From JANLVJ01 sp031363945 (lineage in GTDB: Bacteria > Bacteroidota > Bacteroidia > Sphingobacteriales > Sphingobacteriaceae), in NCBI GenBank assembly GCA_031363945.1, contig JANLVJ010000024.1, positions 1 to 64,000 of the forward strand: a stretch of DNA of 64,000 nt. The letters run 5' to 3'. Made by a program: the position numbers and the translations under genes. Shown piece by piece: positions 17,462 through 26,698 of the stretch; position 1 is the first letter of the stretch, and each line of letters starts with the position of its first letter. The notes beneath the pieces are model-generated. The model was not told where the DNA came from, ran no database searches, and was given only the letters and a program-made list of their open reading frames with translations.

Positions 17462-18934
17462 ATGGCAAAAAATTTAACACCAAGGGCTTCCGATTATTCA
17501 CAATGGTATAATGAACTGGTTGAATTGGCGGGTCTGGCTGAACATTCTCCGGTTAGGGGATGCATGGTGATCAAACCTTATGGTTATTCTATCTGGGAAA
17601 ACATGCAGTCTGTGCTAGACAGTAAGTTCAAGGAAACAGGACATTCAAACGCATATTTTCCGTTGTTCATTCCTAAGTCCTTTTTTACCAAAGAAGCATC
17701 ACATGTTCAGGGCTTTGCCAAAGAGTGTGCTGTTGTCACGCACTACCGTCTTAAAACAAATGAAGCAGGTGAAATTGTCGTTGACCAGGACGCCAAACTT
17801 GAAGAAGAACTGATTGTAAGACCTACTTCAGAAACTATCATCTGGAATACTTACAAAGGTTGGATACAGTCTTACCGTGATCTGCCGATTTTAATTAATC
17901 AATGGGCGAATGTCGTACGATGGGAGATGAGAACCCGGCTCTTTTTAAGAACTTCTGAGTTTTTATGGCAGGAAGGTCATACTGCACATGCTACCTCTGA
18001 AGAAGCCATTATTGAATCAGAGCAAATGCTGCAAGTATATGCTGATTTTGTCGAAAACTGGATGGCTTTGCCTGTAATCAAGGGTATTAAATCTGCCAAT
18101 GAAAGATTTGCTGGTGCCATAGAAACCTATTGCATAGAAGCTTTGATGCAAGACGGTAAGGCCCTTCAGGCAGGTACATCTCACTTTCTGGGTCAGAATT
18201 TTGCAAAAGCTTTTGATGTAAAATTTACCAGCCGGGAGGGGATACAGGAATATGTCTGGGCAACTTCCTGGGGGGTATCAACCAGATTAATGGGGGCACT
18301 GATTATGGCTCATGCAGATGATGATGGCTTAGTATTGCCTCCAAAACTGGCACCAATACAGGTTGTAATTGTTCCCGTTTACAAAACCGAAGAAGATCTT
18401 GAAAAAATTAGACTTGTCGTAGCCGACATAACGGCTAAATTAAAGCAACAACATATAAGGGTTCATTTTGACACCCGCGATTTTTTAAGACCTGGTTTTA
18501 AGTTTGCAGAATGGGAATTGAAAGGAATTCCTGTCAGATTGGCATTGGGGCTAAGAGATATTGAAAACCAGACTGTCGAAGTTGCCAGACGTGACACACG
18601 TGAAAAAACCAATTGGGCACTATCAGCCGTTTCAGAACGCATGACAGATTTACTAAAAGAAATTCAAAACCAGATGTTTGAACGGGCACTGAATTTTAGA
18701 AATGAAAATATCAGGACCGCAAATTCCTATACTGAATTCCAGCATCTACTCGACGAAAAGTCTGGATTTGTGTCAGCCCATTGGGATGGTACGCCAGAAA
18801 CTGAACAACTTATTAAAGATGAAACCAAGGCAACCATAAGGTGTATTCCATTAAATAATACGCTGGAAGCGGGATTTTGTATCAAAACAGGTAACGCGTC
18901 TATTCAACGTGTTCTCTTTGCAAGGGCTTATTAA
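17462..18934 (+). CDS. proS: Proline--tRNA ligase, eukaryote-like type
   Basis: This 490-residue class II aminoacyl-tRNA synthetase charges tRNA-Pro. The class II motifs are visible: GYSIWENMQSVLD, EELIVRPTSETIIW (motif 2 region), RWEMRTRLFLRTSEFLWQEGHTAH, and QAGTSHFLGQNFAKAFD. The anticodon-binding domain follows from about residue 285. The compact form without the bacterial editing insertion, and the C-terminal Tyr (VLFARAY), mark the eukaryote/archaea-like ProRS class, which many Bacteroidota use. Confidence 0.95.
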   Translation: MAKNLTPRASDYSQWYNELVELAGLAEHSPVRGCMVIKPYGYSIWENMQSVLDSKFKETGHSNAYFPLFIPKSFFTKEASHVQGFAKECAVVTHYRLKTNEAGEIVVDQDAKLEEELIVRPTSETIIWNTYKGWIQSYRDLPILINQWANVVRWEMRTRLFLRTSEFLWQEGHTAHATSEEAIIESEQMLQVYADFVENWMALPVIKGIKSANERFAGAIETYCIEALMQDGKALQAGTSHFLGQNFAKAFDVKFTSREGIQEYVWATSWGVSTRLMGALIMAHADDDGLVLPPKLAPIQVVIVPVYKTEEDLEKIRLVVADITAKLKQQHIRVHFDTRDFLRPGFKFAEWELKGIPVRLALGLRDIENQTVEVARRDTREKTNWALSAVSERMTDLLKEIQNQMFERALNFRNENIRTANSYTEFQHLLDEKSGFVSAHWDGTPETEQLIKDETKATIRCIPLNNTLEAGFCIKTGNASIQRVLFARAY

Positions 18935-19032
18935 GCTGATTAAAAGGACACTTTAGCGAATTTCAATACGTAGAGTTTATAATTAAAAAAGAAAATTATA
19001 ACGAGTGATGCTATTATTTCTAAAAAAGAAGA

Positions 19033-19056
19033 ATAGCTGGCACCCCTACCAGCTAT
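19033..19056. terminator. Perfect 8-bp hairpin between proS and gltA
   Basis: ATAGCTGG (19033-19040) pairs with CCAGCTAT (19049-19056) around an 8-base loop. It lies 98 bases after proS and has no T run on the plus strand, but is A-rich on its left side. It may be a weak terminator or RNA end. The rest of 18935-19231 shows only AT-rich sequence and the gltA promoter. Confidence 0.35.
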
Positions 19057-19198
19057 CCAAACAATACCCTGTTACGGGCTTCAATTCTACCTATGAAGTT
19101 TGTAATATATAAAAAATAATTATGAAGTAAAGTTTATATTAAAATTTTTACGAAGCAATAAATTTTGGCCTGTCCTTACTAGGAAATGAGAATGCTTG

Positions 19199-19206
19199 TA
19201 TATTTG
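19199..19206 (+). promoter_or_regulatory. Putative -7 promoter element of gltA
   Basis: TATATTTG matches the Bacteroidota -7 consensus TAnnTTTG and lies 25 bases before the gltA start codon, implying a leader of about 20 bases. No convincing TTTG -33 box is seen at the expected distance. Confidence 0.45.
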
Positions 19207-19231
19207 ATTCAAGACTCACTTTTTAAATCAT

Positions 19232-20512
19232 ATGTCTGAAACAATAGAAATTAAGCTTGATAATCAAGTAATAAAACTACCCACGTTTACGGGAACTGAA
19301 AACGAACACGCCATAGATATTTCAAAACTGAGAGAGGAAACAGGCTATATCACGCTTGACTCAGGATACAAAAATACAGGGGCAACGAAAAGTGCGATAA
19401 CATATCTTGATGGTGAAAATGGTGTTCTCAGGTACAGGGGTTATCCGATAGAGCAATTAGCAGAAAAATCTTCTTTTGTAGAAGTGTCATATCTGTTGAT
19501 TTACGGCACATTACCAACACCAGAGGAGTTAACAATATTCAAAACAAAAATCTCCCGTCATACCCTTATTCATGAGGATATGAAAAAATTCTTTGATGGG
19601 TTTCCGTCAAAGTCTCACCCGATGTGTCAGTTAGGCACCCTGGTTTTTACTATGTCTTCCTTTTATCCGGAATCACTTGACCGGTATGCAAATCCTGAAG
19701 CACAGAATGAAACCATTATACAGCTTTTGGCAAAAATGCCAACCATCGTATCCTGGATTTATAAGAAGTCACTAGGTCATCCTGTTATTTATCCTGAGAA
19801 TAAACTTGATTACGTTTCAAACTTCCTGAACATGATATTTGGTCAGGTTACAGAAGATATACTGATTGACCCTGTCGTCGTACAGGCTATGAACGTATTG
19901 TTCATTCTTCACGCTGATCATGAGCAAAATTGTTCTACTTCAACAGTACGAATTGTAGGTTCATCAGAATGCAACCTGTTTGCATCTATTTCTGCTGGTA
20001 TCTCTGCCTTATGGGGCCCATTACACGGTGGTGCTAATCAGGAAGTAGTAGAAATGCTTGAGCAGATCAAAGAAGATGGTGGTGATGTTGACAAGTGGGT
20101 AGCCAAGGCTAAAGACAAAAATGATCCATTCAAATTGATGGGTTTTGGTCACCGGGTTTATAAAAACTTTGATCCACGGGCAAAAATTATCAAGGTCGCC
20201 TGTGATAATATTTTAGACAAGCTTGGTATCTCTGATCCAGTGCTTGATATCGCTAAAAAATTAGAGGAGGTAGCTTTAAAAGACCAGTACTTCATAGATC
20301 GTAAGTTGTATCCAAATGTTGATTTTTATTCGGGTATTATTTACCGGGCGCTGGGCTTCCCTTCTGATATGTTTACTGTATTATTCGCGCTTGGTCGTTT
20401 ACCAGGGTGGATAGCACAGTGGAAAGAAATGAAAGAGAATAAAGAGCCTATTGGTCGCCCAAGACAAGTCTATGTAGGTGAGACCAAGAGAGATTATCCT
20501 GGAAATAAATAA
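19232..20512 (+). CDS. gltA: Citrate synthase
   Basis: This 426-residue type II citrate synthase condenses acetyl-CoA and oxaloacetate at the entry of the TCA cycle. Active-site regions are visible: HADHEQNCSTSTVR, LWGPLHGGANQEV with the catalytic His, and MGFGHRVYKNFDPRA with a second His; the catalytic Asp lies near NVDFYSGI. The length matches the hexameric Gram-negative type. It stands alone, with its own promoter-like element and a downstream hairpin. Confidence 0.96.
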   Translation: MSETIEIKLDNQVIKLPTFTGTENEHAIDISKLREETGYITLDSGYKNTGATKSAITYLDGENGVLRYRGYPIEQLAEKSSFVEVSYLLIYGTLPTPEELTIFKTKISRHTLIHEDMKKFFDGFPSKSHPMCQLGTLVFTMSSFYPESLDRYANPEAQNETIIQLLAKMPTIVSWIYKKSLGHPVIYPENKLDYVSNFLNMIFGQVTEDILIDPVVVQAMNVLFILHADHEQNCSTSTVRIVGSSECNLFASISAGISALWGPLHGGANQEVVEMLEQIKEDGGDVDKWVAKAKDKNDPFKLMGFGHRVYKNFDPRAKIIKVACDNILDKLGISDPVLDIAKKLEEVALKDQYFIDRKLYPNVDFYSGIIYRALGFPSDMFTVLFALGRLPGWIAQWKEMKENKEPIGRPRQVYVGETKRDYPGNK

Positions 20513-20551
20513 CGATTACCCAAGAAATCGGTTCTTATCGAAAACACACAG

Positions 20552-20578
20552 AGAGCCAGAAATAATACTTCTGGCTCT
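20552..20578 (+). terminator. Hairpin downstream of gltA
   Basis: A perfect 10-bp stem, AGAGCCAGAA (20552-20561) with TTCTGGCTCT (20569-20578), has a 7-base loop and lies 40 bases after the gltA stop. There is no clear T run after it. Confidence 0.55.
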
Positions 20579-20612
20579 TGACGTATCTACACTATTAGTT
20601 GTATTAACAGGT

Positions 20613-20738
20613 AGTTTCCTGAGCTGTTAGTTTCCTGAGCTGTTAGTTTCCTGAGCTGTTAATTCCTGAGCTGTTAGTTTCCTGAGCTGTTAGTTTCCTG
20701 AGCTGTTAATTCCTGAGCTGTTAGTTTCCTGAGCTGTA
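20613..20738. repeat. 16-bp tandem repeat array, 8 copies
   Basis: The unit is AGTTTCCTGAGCTGTT. Copies run 20613, 20629, 20645, 20661, 20676, 20692, 20708 and 20723; the fourth and seventh are 15-bp variants beginning AATTCC, and the last ends in A. The variant order suggests that a multi-unit block was itself duplicated. The array lies between the gltA hairpin and the Crp/Fnr gene. Each unit contains the palindrome AGCT. Confidence 0.92.
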
Positions 20739-20786
20739 TGAAAATTTAAAAAAATCATACTAGATTTAATTACAATACTACCAAAC

Positions 20787-21365
20787 ATGATAGTTCAGGA
20801 AAATAAGTTAACTGAAAACCTGTCAATTTTTAATGAACTTGAAATAGCGGAGCTACTTACCCATTTTGAACGAAAAAAAATAAAAAAGAAAACCTGTTTG
20901 TTATCCGCAGGTAAAACAGCCAGAGAAGTATACATACTTATTACAGGGTGTATCCGCCTATTCTATGTAAAAGATGGAAAAGATATTTCTGCCTATTTTT
21001 TTACTGAAAATAATTTCGCAGGCGCTTATGACAGTTTTATTTCACAAAAACCAAGCAGGCATTCAATTGAAACATTAGAAGATTGCGAAATTCTTTCTAT
21101 TTCCCATAAAACCTTCCTGGAATTATTTGACAAATTCCCGAAAATGAATGAATTCATGCGTAGGGTTCTCGAAGAGCGCTTTGTTTCATTGCACGATCTC
21201 TTTACGTCACAAATTTTAGATAGCACTGAGCAGCGTTATTTAAAGCTTAAAAAAGAGCGACCCGACTTAATCAATAGAATTCCTCAACACCAGCTTGCAA
21301 CTTTTTTAGGTATGACACCTGTTTCATTAAGCCGGATAAAGAACAGGATACTGAAAAAAAAATGA
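20787..21365 (+). CDS. Crp/Fnr family transcriptional regulator
   Basis: This 192-residue protein has an N-terminal cyclic-nucleotide-binding-like beta-barrel (about 15-120, with REVYILITGCIRLFYVKDG) and a C-terminal winged helix (RIPQHQLATFLGMTPVSLSRIKNRI, about 163-190). There are no Fnr-type cysteines, and the cAMP-contact motif is not conserved, as is usual for the many Bacteroidota members of this family. Its ligand is unknown. It sits about 84 bases upstream of the lactonase start codon on the same strand and may control that gene. Confidence 0.88.
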   Translation: MIVQENKLTENLSIFNELEIAELLTHFERKKIKKKTCLLSAGKTAREVYILITGCIRLFYVKDGKDISAYFFTENNFAGAYDSFISQKPSRHSIETLEDCEILSISHKTFLELFDKFPKMNEFMRRVLEERFVSLHDLFTSQILDSTEQRYLKLKKERPDLINRIPQHQLATFLGMTPVSLSRIKNRILKKK

Positions 21366-21449
21366 ACAGATATCTTATCTTTTGTTATCGTTTTAGCGCA
21401 TCCTGACTTAATATTTTTGATCATTAGATTCACCGTAAAAAGATCAAAA

Positions 21450-22499
21450 ATGGAACGTAAAAGATTTCTTAATAGCGCTGGAATGCTGGCTGCATACGCA
21501 GTATTCAGCTATACTGAATTTAATCATAAGTTTTTCACCCGATTATTTCCCCCGGGTAATAAAAAAAAAATTGTTAATCTATCTGGAACGCACCTACCGT
21601 TTCTTTCAAATTCTTCCCAAGCTATTTTTCCAACATATCTTAACAGAACAATAACTGTTAAATTGAAGGGCCATGATGTTAAAGTCCATGCCCTATGCAC
21701 AGGTACTGTTGCAGTGAAAAAGAATTTCTTCACGAAACATGGAATAGGTGAATTTGCCAAAATTAATATCCTGCTTGATCAATATTACACCGACTATTTA
21801 CCAATCTGGGTCTGGGTAATTGAACACCCTGATGGTTTAATCGTGATAGATACAGGTGAAAGTACAAGCATCATGGATATTGATAAATATCTTAAAAATG
21901 AAAGTGCATTTCTGAGATATCAGCTCAGACATGCCTGTAAATTTCATGTTTATCAAAGAGATGAACTGAATTACCAGCTAAATAAAATCAGCCTGAAGGT
22001 TGAAGACGTTAATCTGGTTATACTTACTCATTTGCATCTGGATCATACAGATGGGCTAAAGTTCTTTAAAAATAAGGAAGTCATTATTGGCGATTATGAA
22101 TGCAATCATCCAACGAATAACATGCCTTCTACTATGCCAGTCTGGTTTAAGCCCAATAAGGTAAACTACCGGAATAATAGAATAGCCGTATTTGACCAGG
22201 CATACTCAATTACTGAAAGTGAAGATTTATTGTATATTGCTACACCGGGTCATACTCATGGTCATAGCTCAGTAGTCTTAAAAACAGATCATTTTGATAT
22301 TATTTTCGCCGGTGATACATCTTATAATCAGGCGCAGGTTATTACAGGCGAGCTTGCAGGTGTAAATGCAGATTATGAGAAATCAACCCAGACCTATCAG
22401 AAAATACTGCAATATGCTTCATTGAATAAGACTATTTACCTGCCTTCTCACGATATACGCTCAGGTGAACGGCTCTTTAATAAAGAGTTTCTGGTCTGA
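21450..22499 (+). CDS. MBL-fold hydrolase, N-acyl homoserine lactonase family
   Basis: The protein has 349 residues from the ATG at 21450; the frame is open a little further upstream, but MERKRFLNSAGMLAAYAVFSY looks like a signal with a degenerate twin-arginine motif. The metallo-beta-lactamase zinc motif HLHLDH (in LTHLHLDHTDG) is present, with later ligands in TPGHTHGHSSV, FAGDTSY and LPSHD. The arrangement, including VIDTGES, resembles AHL lactonases such as AiiA, which open the lactone ring of quorum-sensing signals. The signal sequence suggests action outside the cytoplasm. The true substrate is unproven. Confidence 0.82.
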   Translation: MERKRFLNSAGMLAAYAVFSYTEFNHKFFTRLFPPGNKKKIVNLSGTHLPFLSNSSQAIFPTYLNRTITVKLKGHDVKVHALCTGTVAVKKNFFTKHGIGEFAKINILLDQYYTDYLPIWVWVIEHPDGLIVIDTGESTSIMDIDKYLKNESAFLRYQLRHACKFHVYQRDELNYQLNKISLKVEDVNLVILTHLHLDHTDGLKFFKNKEVIIGDYECNHPTNNMPSTMPVWFKPNKVNYRNNRIAVFDQAYSITESEDLLYIATPGHTHGHSSVVLKTDHFDIIFAGDTSYNQAQVITGELAGVNADYEKSTQTYQKILQYASLNKTIYLPSHDIRSGERLFNKEFLV

Positions 22500-22506
22500 A
22501 TGATAA

Positions 22507-23781
22507 TTACATCAGTATACCTGCAATCGTTGCAGATAGATAAGATGCCAGTGTACCACAGATTAATGCCTTAAAGCCCAGACTGGCCAGATCAGACCTG
22601 CGCTCTGGAGCCAGCTCGCCTATGCCGCCGACCTGTATGGCTATTGATGCAAAATTAGCAAAGCCGCAAAGAGCAAAGCTTGTGATGATTAATGTTTTTG
22701 GATCAAGTGTCTGCTTGATTGTACGTAGATCAAGGTAGGCCACAAATTCATTGATCACCATTTTGGTGCCCATTAAAGAACCGGCTACCCTGATATCTTT
22801 TGCCGGTACACCCATTGACCAGGCAAAAACAGAAAATAAACTACCTAATAATTGCTTAAAGTTCAACGTATTGATATCAATACCTATGAAATTTAATGAC
22901 AGACCTAAATATGATCCGCCCTTGCCAATCAAGCCCAGAAGGTAATCTAACAAGCTGATCAGGGCAATAAAGCCTATCAGCATAGCAACCACGTTAAGAG
23001 CGACTTTCAATCCGGTTGATGCACCATTAGCAATAGCATCAAGCAGGTTGCGGTGTTCTTTCTTTATTTCCAATTTCATATATCCCTTAGTTTCTGAAGG
23101 GTACATCTCAGGAAAAACAATTTTAGAAATAACAAGAGCACCCGGTGCGGCCATCAGACTTGCAGCAAGCAGGTAATTGGCTGGTACTCCAAGTGAAATA
23201 TATACAGCCATTACTCCCCCGGCAATACAGGCCATACTTCCTGTCATAGAAGCAAGTAGTTCAGATTTTGTCATCCCCTTTATGTAAGGCTTAATCAGTA
23301 TCTGCGCCTCAACCTGACCTACGAAAACACTTGCTATATTTGAGAGTGCTTCAGAGCCACTTACGTTCATCAGTTTGTACATGATACGCGCCATGAATGA
23401 GATCAGTCGCTGTATTATTCCTAATTGATAAGCAATACTAACTAAGACAGAAACAAAAATGATGGTTGGTATGATAGTAAAGAAAAAAATCACCGATGCA
23501 GAAGGCCCAAAAATCTTGCTCGTCAGGGCAGAATTAACCAGAGGGCCGAAAACAAAATCTCCTCCTTTACCTGCAAATGATAAGATTCGCGTGATACCAT
23601 CGCCTAGAATTTTAAACAACGTTCTTCCTGGCGGAAACTTTAAAATAATAACAGCAAGTAATATCTGTATACCTAGTCCGGTAGAGACCAAGCGGTAATT
23701 AATATGTTTTCTGTTATTTGAAAGTGCAAAAGCTATTGCTAAGATCAGAGCAATTCCAATTAGTCCTGTAAATCTTCCCAT
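22507..23781 (-). CDS. NupC-type concentrative nucleoside transporter
   Basis: This 424-residue inner-membrane protein has about ten hydrophobic segments. VFVGQVEAQILIKPYI, GSMACIAGGVMAVYISLG and NEFVAYLDL correspond to conserved substrate- and cation-binding regions of the CNT family. It imports nucleosides with protons or sodium. It is the last gene of the etfB-etfA-nuclease run, 20 bases after the nuclease gene, which fits uptake of nucleic-acid breakdown products. Confidence 0.92.
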   Translation of the reverse strand: MGRFTGLIGIALILAIAFALSNNRKHINYRLVSTGLGIQILLAVIILKFPPGRTLFKILGDGITRILSFAGKGGDFVFGPLVNSALTSKIFGPSASVIFFFTIIPTIIFVSVLVSIAYQLGIIQRLISFMARIMYKLMNVSGSEALSNIASVFVGQVEAQILIKPYIKGMTKSELLASMTGSMACIAGGVMAVYISLGVPANYLLAASLMAAPGALVISKIVFPEMYPSETKGYMKLEIKKEHRNLLDAIANGASTGLKVALNVVAMLIGFIALISLLDYLLGLIGKGGSYLGLSLNFIGIDINTLNFKQLLGSLFSVFAWSMGVPAKDIRVAGSLMGTKMVINEFVAYLDLRTIKQTLDPKTLIITSFALCGFANFASIAIQVGGIGELAPERRSDLASLGFKALICGTLASYLSATIAGILM

Positions 23782-23801
23782 TTATGTTTTTCTCTGTAGT
23801 A

Positions 23802-24404
23802 TCAGGACGTTTTTCGTTTTGATAATTCGTCTCTAAGAAGGGCAGCCTTCTCATAGAGTTCATCATCAAGTGCAGTTTTTAGCTGCTCACGTAACTGATC
23901 TTCAGTAAGATTATTATAACTCGTAGCCTTAGATGGGTTTTTATCGAGGCTTTCAGTATTTTCAAGGAAAACAAAATCATTTCCTTCAATTAGGATTCCT
24001 GCTTTCCCAAGTATAAATTCATATGTATAGATCGGACAATTATATCTGACGGCTATGGCAATAGCATCAGAAGTTCTGGCATCGATTTCAGCTGTCTTTT
24101 TACCGTCACTACAAATGATTTTTCCGTAGAAAATTCCTTCGACCAAGTTGTAAATAATTACTTCCTGTACGACAATATTAAAATATGACGTTAGCGATTT
24201 AAAAAGATCATGCGTAAGAGGTCTGCTGGGAGTCATTTTTTCGATCTCAATGGCAATAGCCTGGGCCTCGAAACCTCCGATAATAATCGGCAGTCTTCTT
24301 CGCCCGTTAACCTCCCCAAGAACCAGTGCATAGGCACCAGATTGAGTCTGACTATATGACAAGCCTACTATATCCAATTTAATTTTCTTCATCTCTGCAT
24401 CCAA
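23802..24404 (-). CDS. Bifunctional nuclease family protein (DUF151)
   Basis: The first ~150 of 200 residues form the BFN/DUF151 domain: YALVLGEVNGRRRLPIIIGGFEAQAIA, RPLTHDL and EIDARTSDAIAIAVRYNCPIY. Plant members have DNase and RNase activity. The last ~35 residues (LREQLKTALDDELYEKAALLRDEL) form a UvrB/UvrC-type helical motif, as in many bacterial members. It lies between etfA and the nucleoside transporter on one strand. Confidence 0.9.
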   Translation of the reverse strand: MDAEMKKIKLDIVGLSYSQTQSGAYALVLGEVNGRRRLPIIIGGFEAQAIAIEIEKMTPSRPLTHDLFKSLTSYFNIVVQEVIIYNLVEGIFYGKIICSDGKKTAEIDARTSDAIAIAVRYNCPIYTYEFILGKAGILIEGNDFVFLENTESLDKNPSKATSYNNLTEDQLREQLKTALDDELYEKAALLRDELSKRKTS

Positions 24405-24438
24405 CCCTGATTATCAGGCCATTCATTTGTTAAATTAA

Positions 24439-25407
24439 TTATCTGTTGGCTTTGACAGCTTCAATTAACTTTGGAATCACGTCAAACGCATCCCCAACGA
24501 TGCCATAATCTGCCACTTTAAAGAAAGGTGCTTCAGGGTCTGTATTAATTACGACAATAACTTTCGATGAACTTACTCCGGCAATATGTTGAATAGCTCC
24601 CGATATTCCAATGGCAATATATAAATTGGGACTGATTGTTATACCTGTCTGCCCAACATGTTCAGAATGAGGTCTCCAACCGGCATCTGAAACTGGCTTC
24701 GAGCAAGCTGTTGCTGCTCCAAGTAATTCTGCCAGCTCTTCTACCATTTTCCAGTTTTCGGGTCCTTTTAAGCCCCTTCCAGCAGAAACAACACGTTCTG
24801 CATCAGGCAAAGAAATTTTGTCAGTGTTTCTGACAATTTCCTTTATCAAGGTTCCTAAATCAGTTGAACCAAGGGTTGCTGAGAAAGGAACAATATTGCC
24901 GCTTGTTTTTTGTTCTGTAACCCCAAACGAATTCGGGCTGATAGTTATTACTTTTTTCAGCTGAGTCAATTCTTCAAATGAAAAAGCTTTACCTGAAAAT
25001 GCAGTCGTTTTTATGCAAAACTTGCCGTCTGATAAATCAGGTAGATCAACAATCCCATTTCCAAATGATGCACCCAGTTTTACAGCTATCCTCGGTGCCA
25101 AACCTTTGGCGCTGAATGTATTTGAAAGGCAAACTACATCAGACTGTTCACTTGTAGCTGCTTCAGCTACAATTGAAGCATACGCCTGGTTGACAAAACC
25201 TTTTACTGAATCTGGAGAAGCATGTAATATTTTTTGAGCCCCGTAATCTGCTAATTTCAGGAGTTCCGAATTTTCTATTGCACCTATTGCCAGTGCTGAA
25301 AGAGAAGTTCCCATTTTAGCGGCCAGTGCCGAAGCATATGAAACGACTTCAAATGCTGACTTCTTAAATTTACCTTCTGTATGTTCAACGTATACTAAAA
25401 TCGCCAT
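24439..25407 (-). CDS. etfA: Electron transfer flavoprotein alpha subunit
   Basis: This 322-residue protein forms a heterodimer with EtfB and carries FAD. It moves electrons from acyl-CoA dehydrogenases to the quinone pool. The C-terminal FAD domain shows AGRGLKGPENW, HSEHVGQTGITISPNLYIAIGISGAIQHIAG and INTDPEAPFFKVADYGIVGD. It lies 15 bases downstream of etfB. A likely client, the glutaryl-CoA-dehydrogenase-like enzyme, is encoded at 49355-50536. Confidence 0.96.
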   Translation of the reverse strand: MAILVYVEHTEGKFKKSAFEVVSYASALAAKMGTSLSALAIGAIENSELLKLADYGAQKILHASPDSVKGFVNQAYASIVAEAATSEQSDVVCLSNTFSAKGLAPRIAVKLGASFGNGIVDLPDLSDGKFCIKTTAFSGKAFSFEELTQLKKVITISPNSFGVTEQKTSGNIVPFSATLGSTDLGTLIKEIVRNTDKISLPDAERVVSAGRGLKGPENWKMVEELAELLGAATACSKPVSDAGWRPHSEHVGQTGITISPNLYIAIGISGAIQHIAGVSSSKVIVVINTDPEAPFFKVADYGIVGDAFDVIPKLIEAVKANR

Positions 25408-25422
25408 TTGCTATTTTATAAA

Positions 25423-26160
25423 CTAGATAACTTTTGCCTGAGAATGTAATAATTCAATCAATTTTTCTGCATCGACTGCTTCAACCAGCTTAACTTTACC
25501 TCGCTGGGCAGGTGCTTCATAACGAAGAACATGCGTAAAATCCGGGCCTTCAATTGGTTCAATCACCAGTAATGGTTTTGACCTTGCTGACATGATACCC
25601 CTCATATTAGGAATTTTAGGCTCCGAAATTCCTTCACTGCAACTTATGGCCAAAGGCAGATTTGCCTGAATTATTTCAATTCCACCTTCAATTTCACGAT
25701 CAAGAGTAGCAATACTGCCTTCAAGGGCTAATTTTTTTGCTATTGATACTGAAGGTATTCCCAGTAGCTCAGCCACCATTGAGCAAACCTGGGCACCATT
25801 ATAGTCAATTGATTCTCTACCAAAAAACAAAATATCATACTTTTTATCTTTCGCGTAGGCCGCAATCTGACTTGCTACAAAGAATGCGTCTTTGGGTTTG
25901 CTATTGATCCTCACTGCATCATCAGCCCCAAGAGCAAGCGCTTTACGGATAGTAGGCTCAGCACTGATCTCTCCTACATGCAATACGGTAATCGTTGCTT
26001 TACCACCTTCGGCAAGTTCAAGAGCTCGGGCAATTCCTAGTTCATCGTACGGATTCAAAATATACTGTACACCAGCTGAATTGAATAATGTATTATTATC
26101 TGTGAATGTGATTTTACTTGTTGTATCGGGTACATTGCTTATGCAGACCAGAAATTTCAT
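25423..26160 (-). CDS. etfB: Electron transfer flavoprotein beta subunit
   Basis: This 245-residue partner of EtfA binds AMP and supplies the docking surface for dehydrogenases. Typical blocks are FLVCISNVPDTTSKI, ILNPYDELGIARALELAE, RKALALGADDAVRI, FFGRESIDYNGAQV and LPLAISCSEGISEPKIPNMRGIMSA, the last being the family signature. It is the first gene of the four-gene operon, with a promoter-like element about 85 bases upstream. Confidence 0.96.
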   Translation of the reverse strand: MKFLVCISNVPDTTSKITFTDNNTLFNSAGVQYILNPYDELGIARALELAEGGKATITVLHVGEISAEPTIRKALALGADDAVRINSKPKDAFFVASQIAAYAKDKKYDILFFGRESIDYNGAQVCSMVAELLGIPSVSIAKKLALEGSIATLDREIEGGIEIIQANLPLAISCSEGISEPKIPNMRGIMSARSKPLLVIEPIEGPDFTHVLRYEAPAQRGKVKLVEAVDAEKLIELLHSQAKVI

Positions 26161-26244
26161 AAGTTTGAAATATTAATGTTCTAATTCTGAGAGATTTCGT
26201 CATTGATGGCGAATTCTGTAAAAATTCATATGTTGAACCTGTTC

Positions 26245-26252
26245 CAAAGGTA
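26245..26252 (-). promoter_or_regulatory. Putative -7 promoter element of the etfBA operon
   Basis: On the minus strand TACCTTTG fits TAnnTTTG and a T-rich TTTT is found about 20 bases further upstream. It lies in the divergent gap between etfB and the TPR gene. Confidence 0.4.
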
Positions 26253-26274
26253 TGCAAATTGACAGTAATATAAA

Positions 26275-26604
26275 ATGAAGGAAAGCCGCCTTGAAATACT
26301 TTTAACCTCCTTGATTCCCGGGAAACCTGATACTTTTATTTTATATGCACTAGCCCTTGAATACCGAAGTATGAACAGGTCTGATCTTGCACTTGAATAT
26401 TTTAAAAAAGTCCTTGAAGCTGATCAAAACTACCTTGCTGTATATTATCAGCTTGGTGCACTTTATCAGCGTATCGGTGAGAAAAACCTGGCAGAAGAAA
26501 CTTACCTAAAAGGTATTAGCCTTGCTGCTAGCCTTGGTAAAGACCATACCCTCAGTGAGTTAAAACAGGCATACAGGCAGTTTCTTGATGAAGATGAATT
26601 TTAG
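26275..26604 (+). CDS. Small TPR repeat protein
   Basis: This 109-residue protein is composed of about two tetratricopeptide repeats (SDLALEYFKKVLEADQNYLAVYYQLGALYQRIGEKNLAEETY, residues about 40-82). There is no signal or membrane segment. TPR proteins mediate protein contacts; the partner is unknown. It is divergent from etfB. Confidence 0.75.
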   Translation: MKESRLEILLTSLIPGKPDTFILYALALEYRSMNRSDLALEYFKKVLEADQNYLAVYYQLGALYQRIGEKNLAEETYLKGISLAASLGKDHTLSELKQAYRQFLDEDEF

Positions 26605-26698
26605 CATCAATTGGATTTTTTTTGGTACCCTTACTGACATGAATACATAATTGCCAAATGACTGCTGGATTCACACCCTTTAAAAATTTCTGCTGGCT

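Noticed and set aside
20613..20738. CRISPR array
   Set aside because: The 16-bp units are directly adjacent with no spacers, and no cas genes are present. The same applies to the 28-bp array at 2628-2784.
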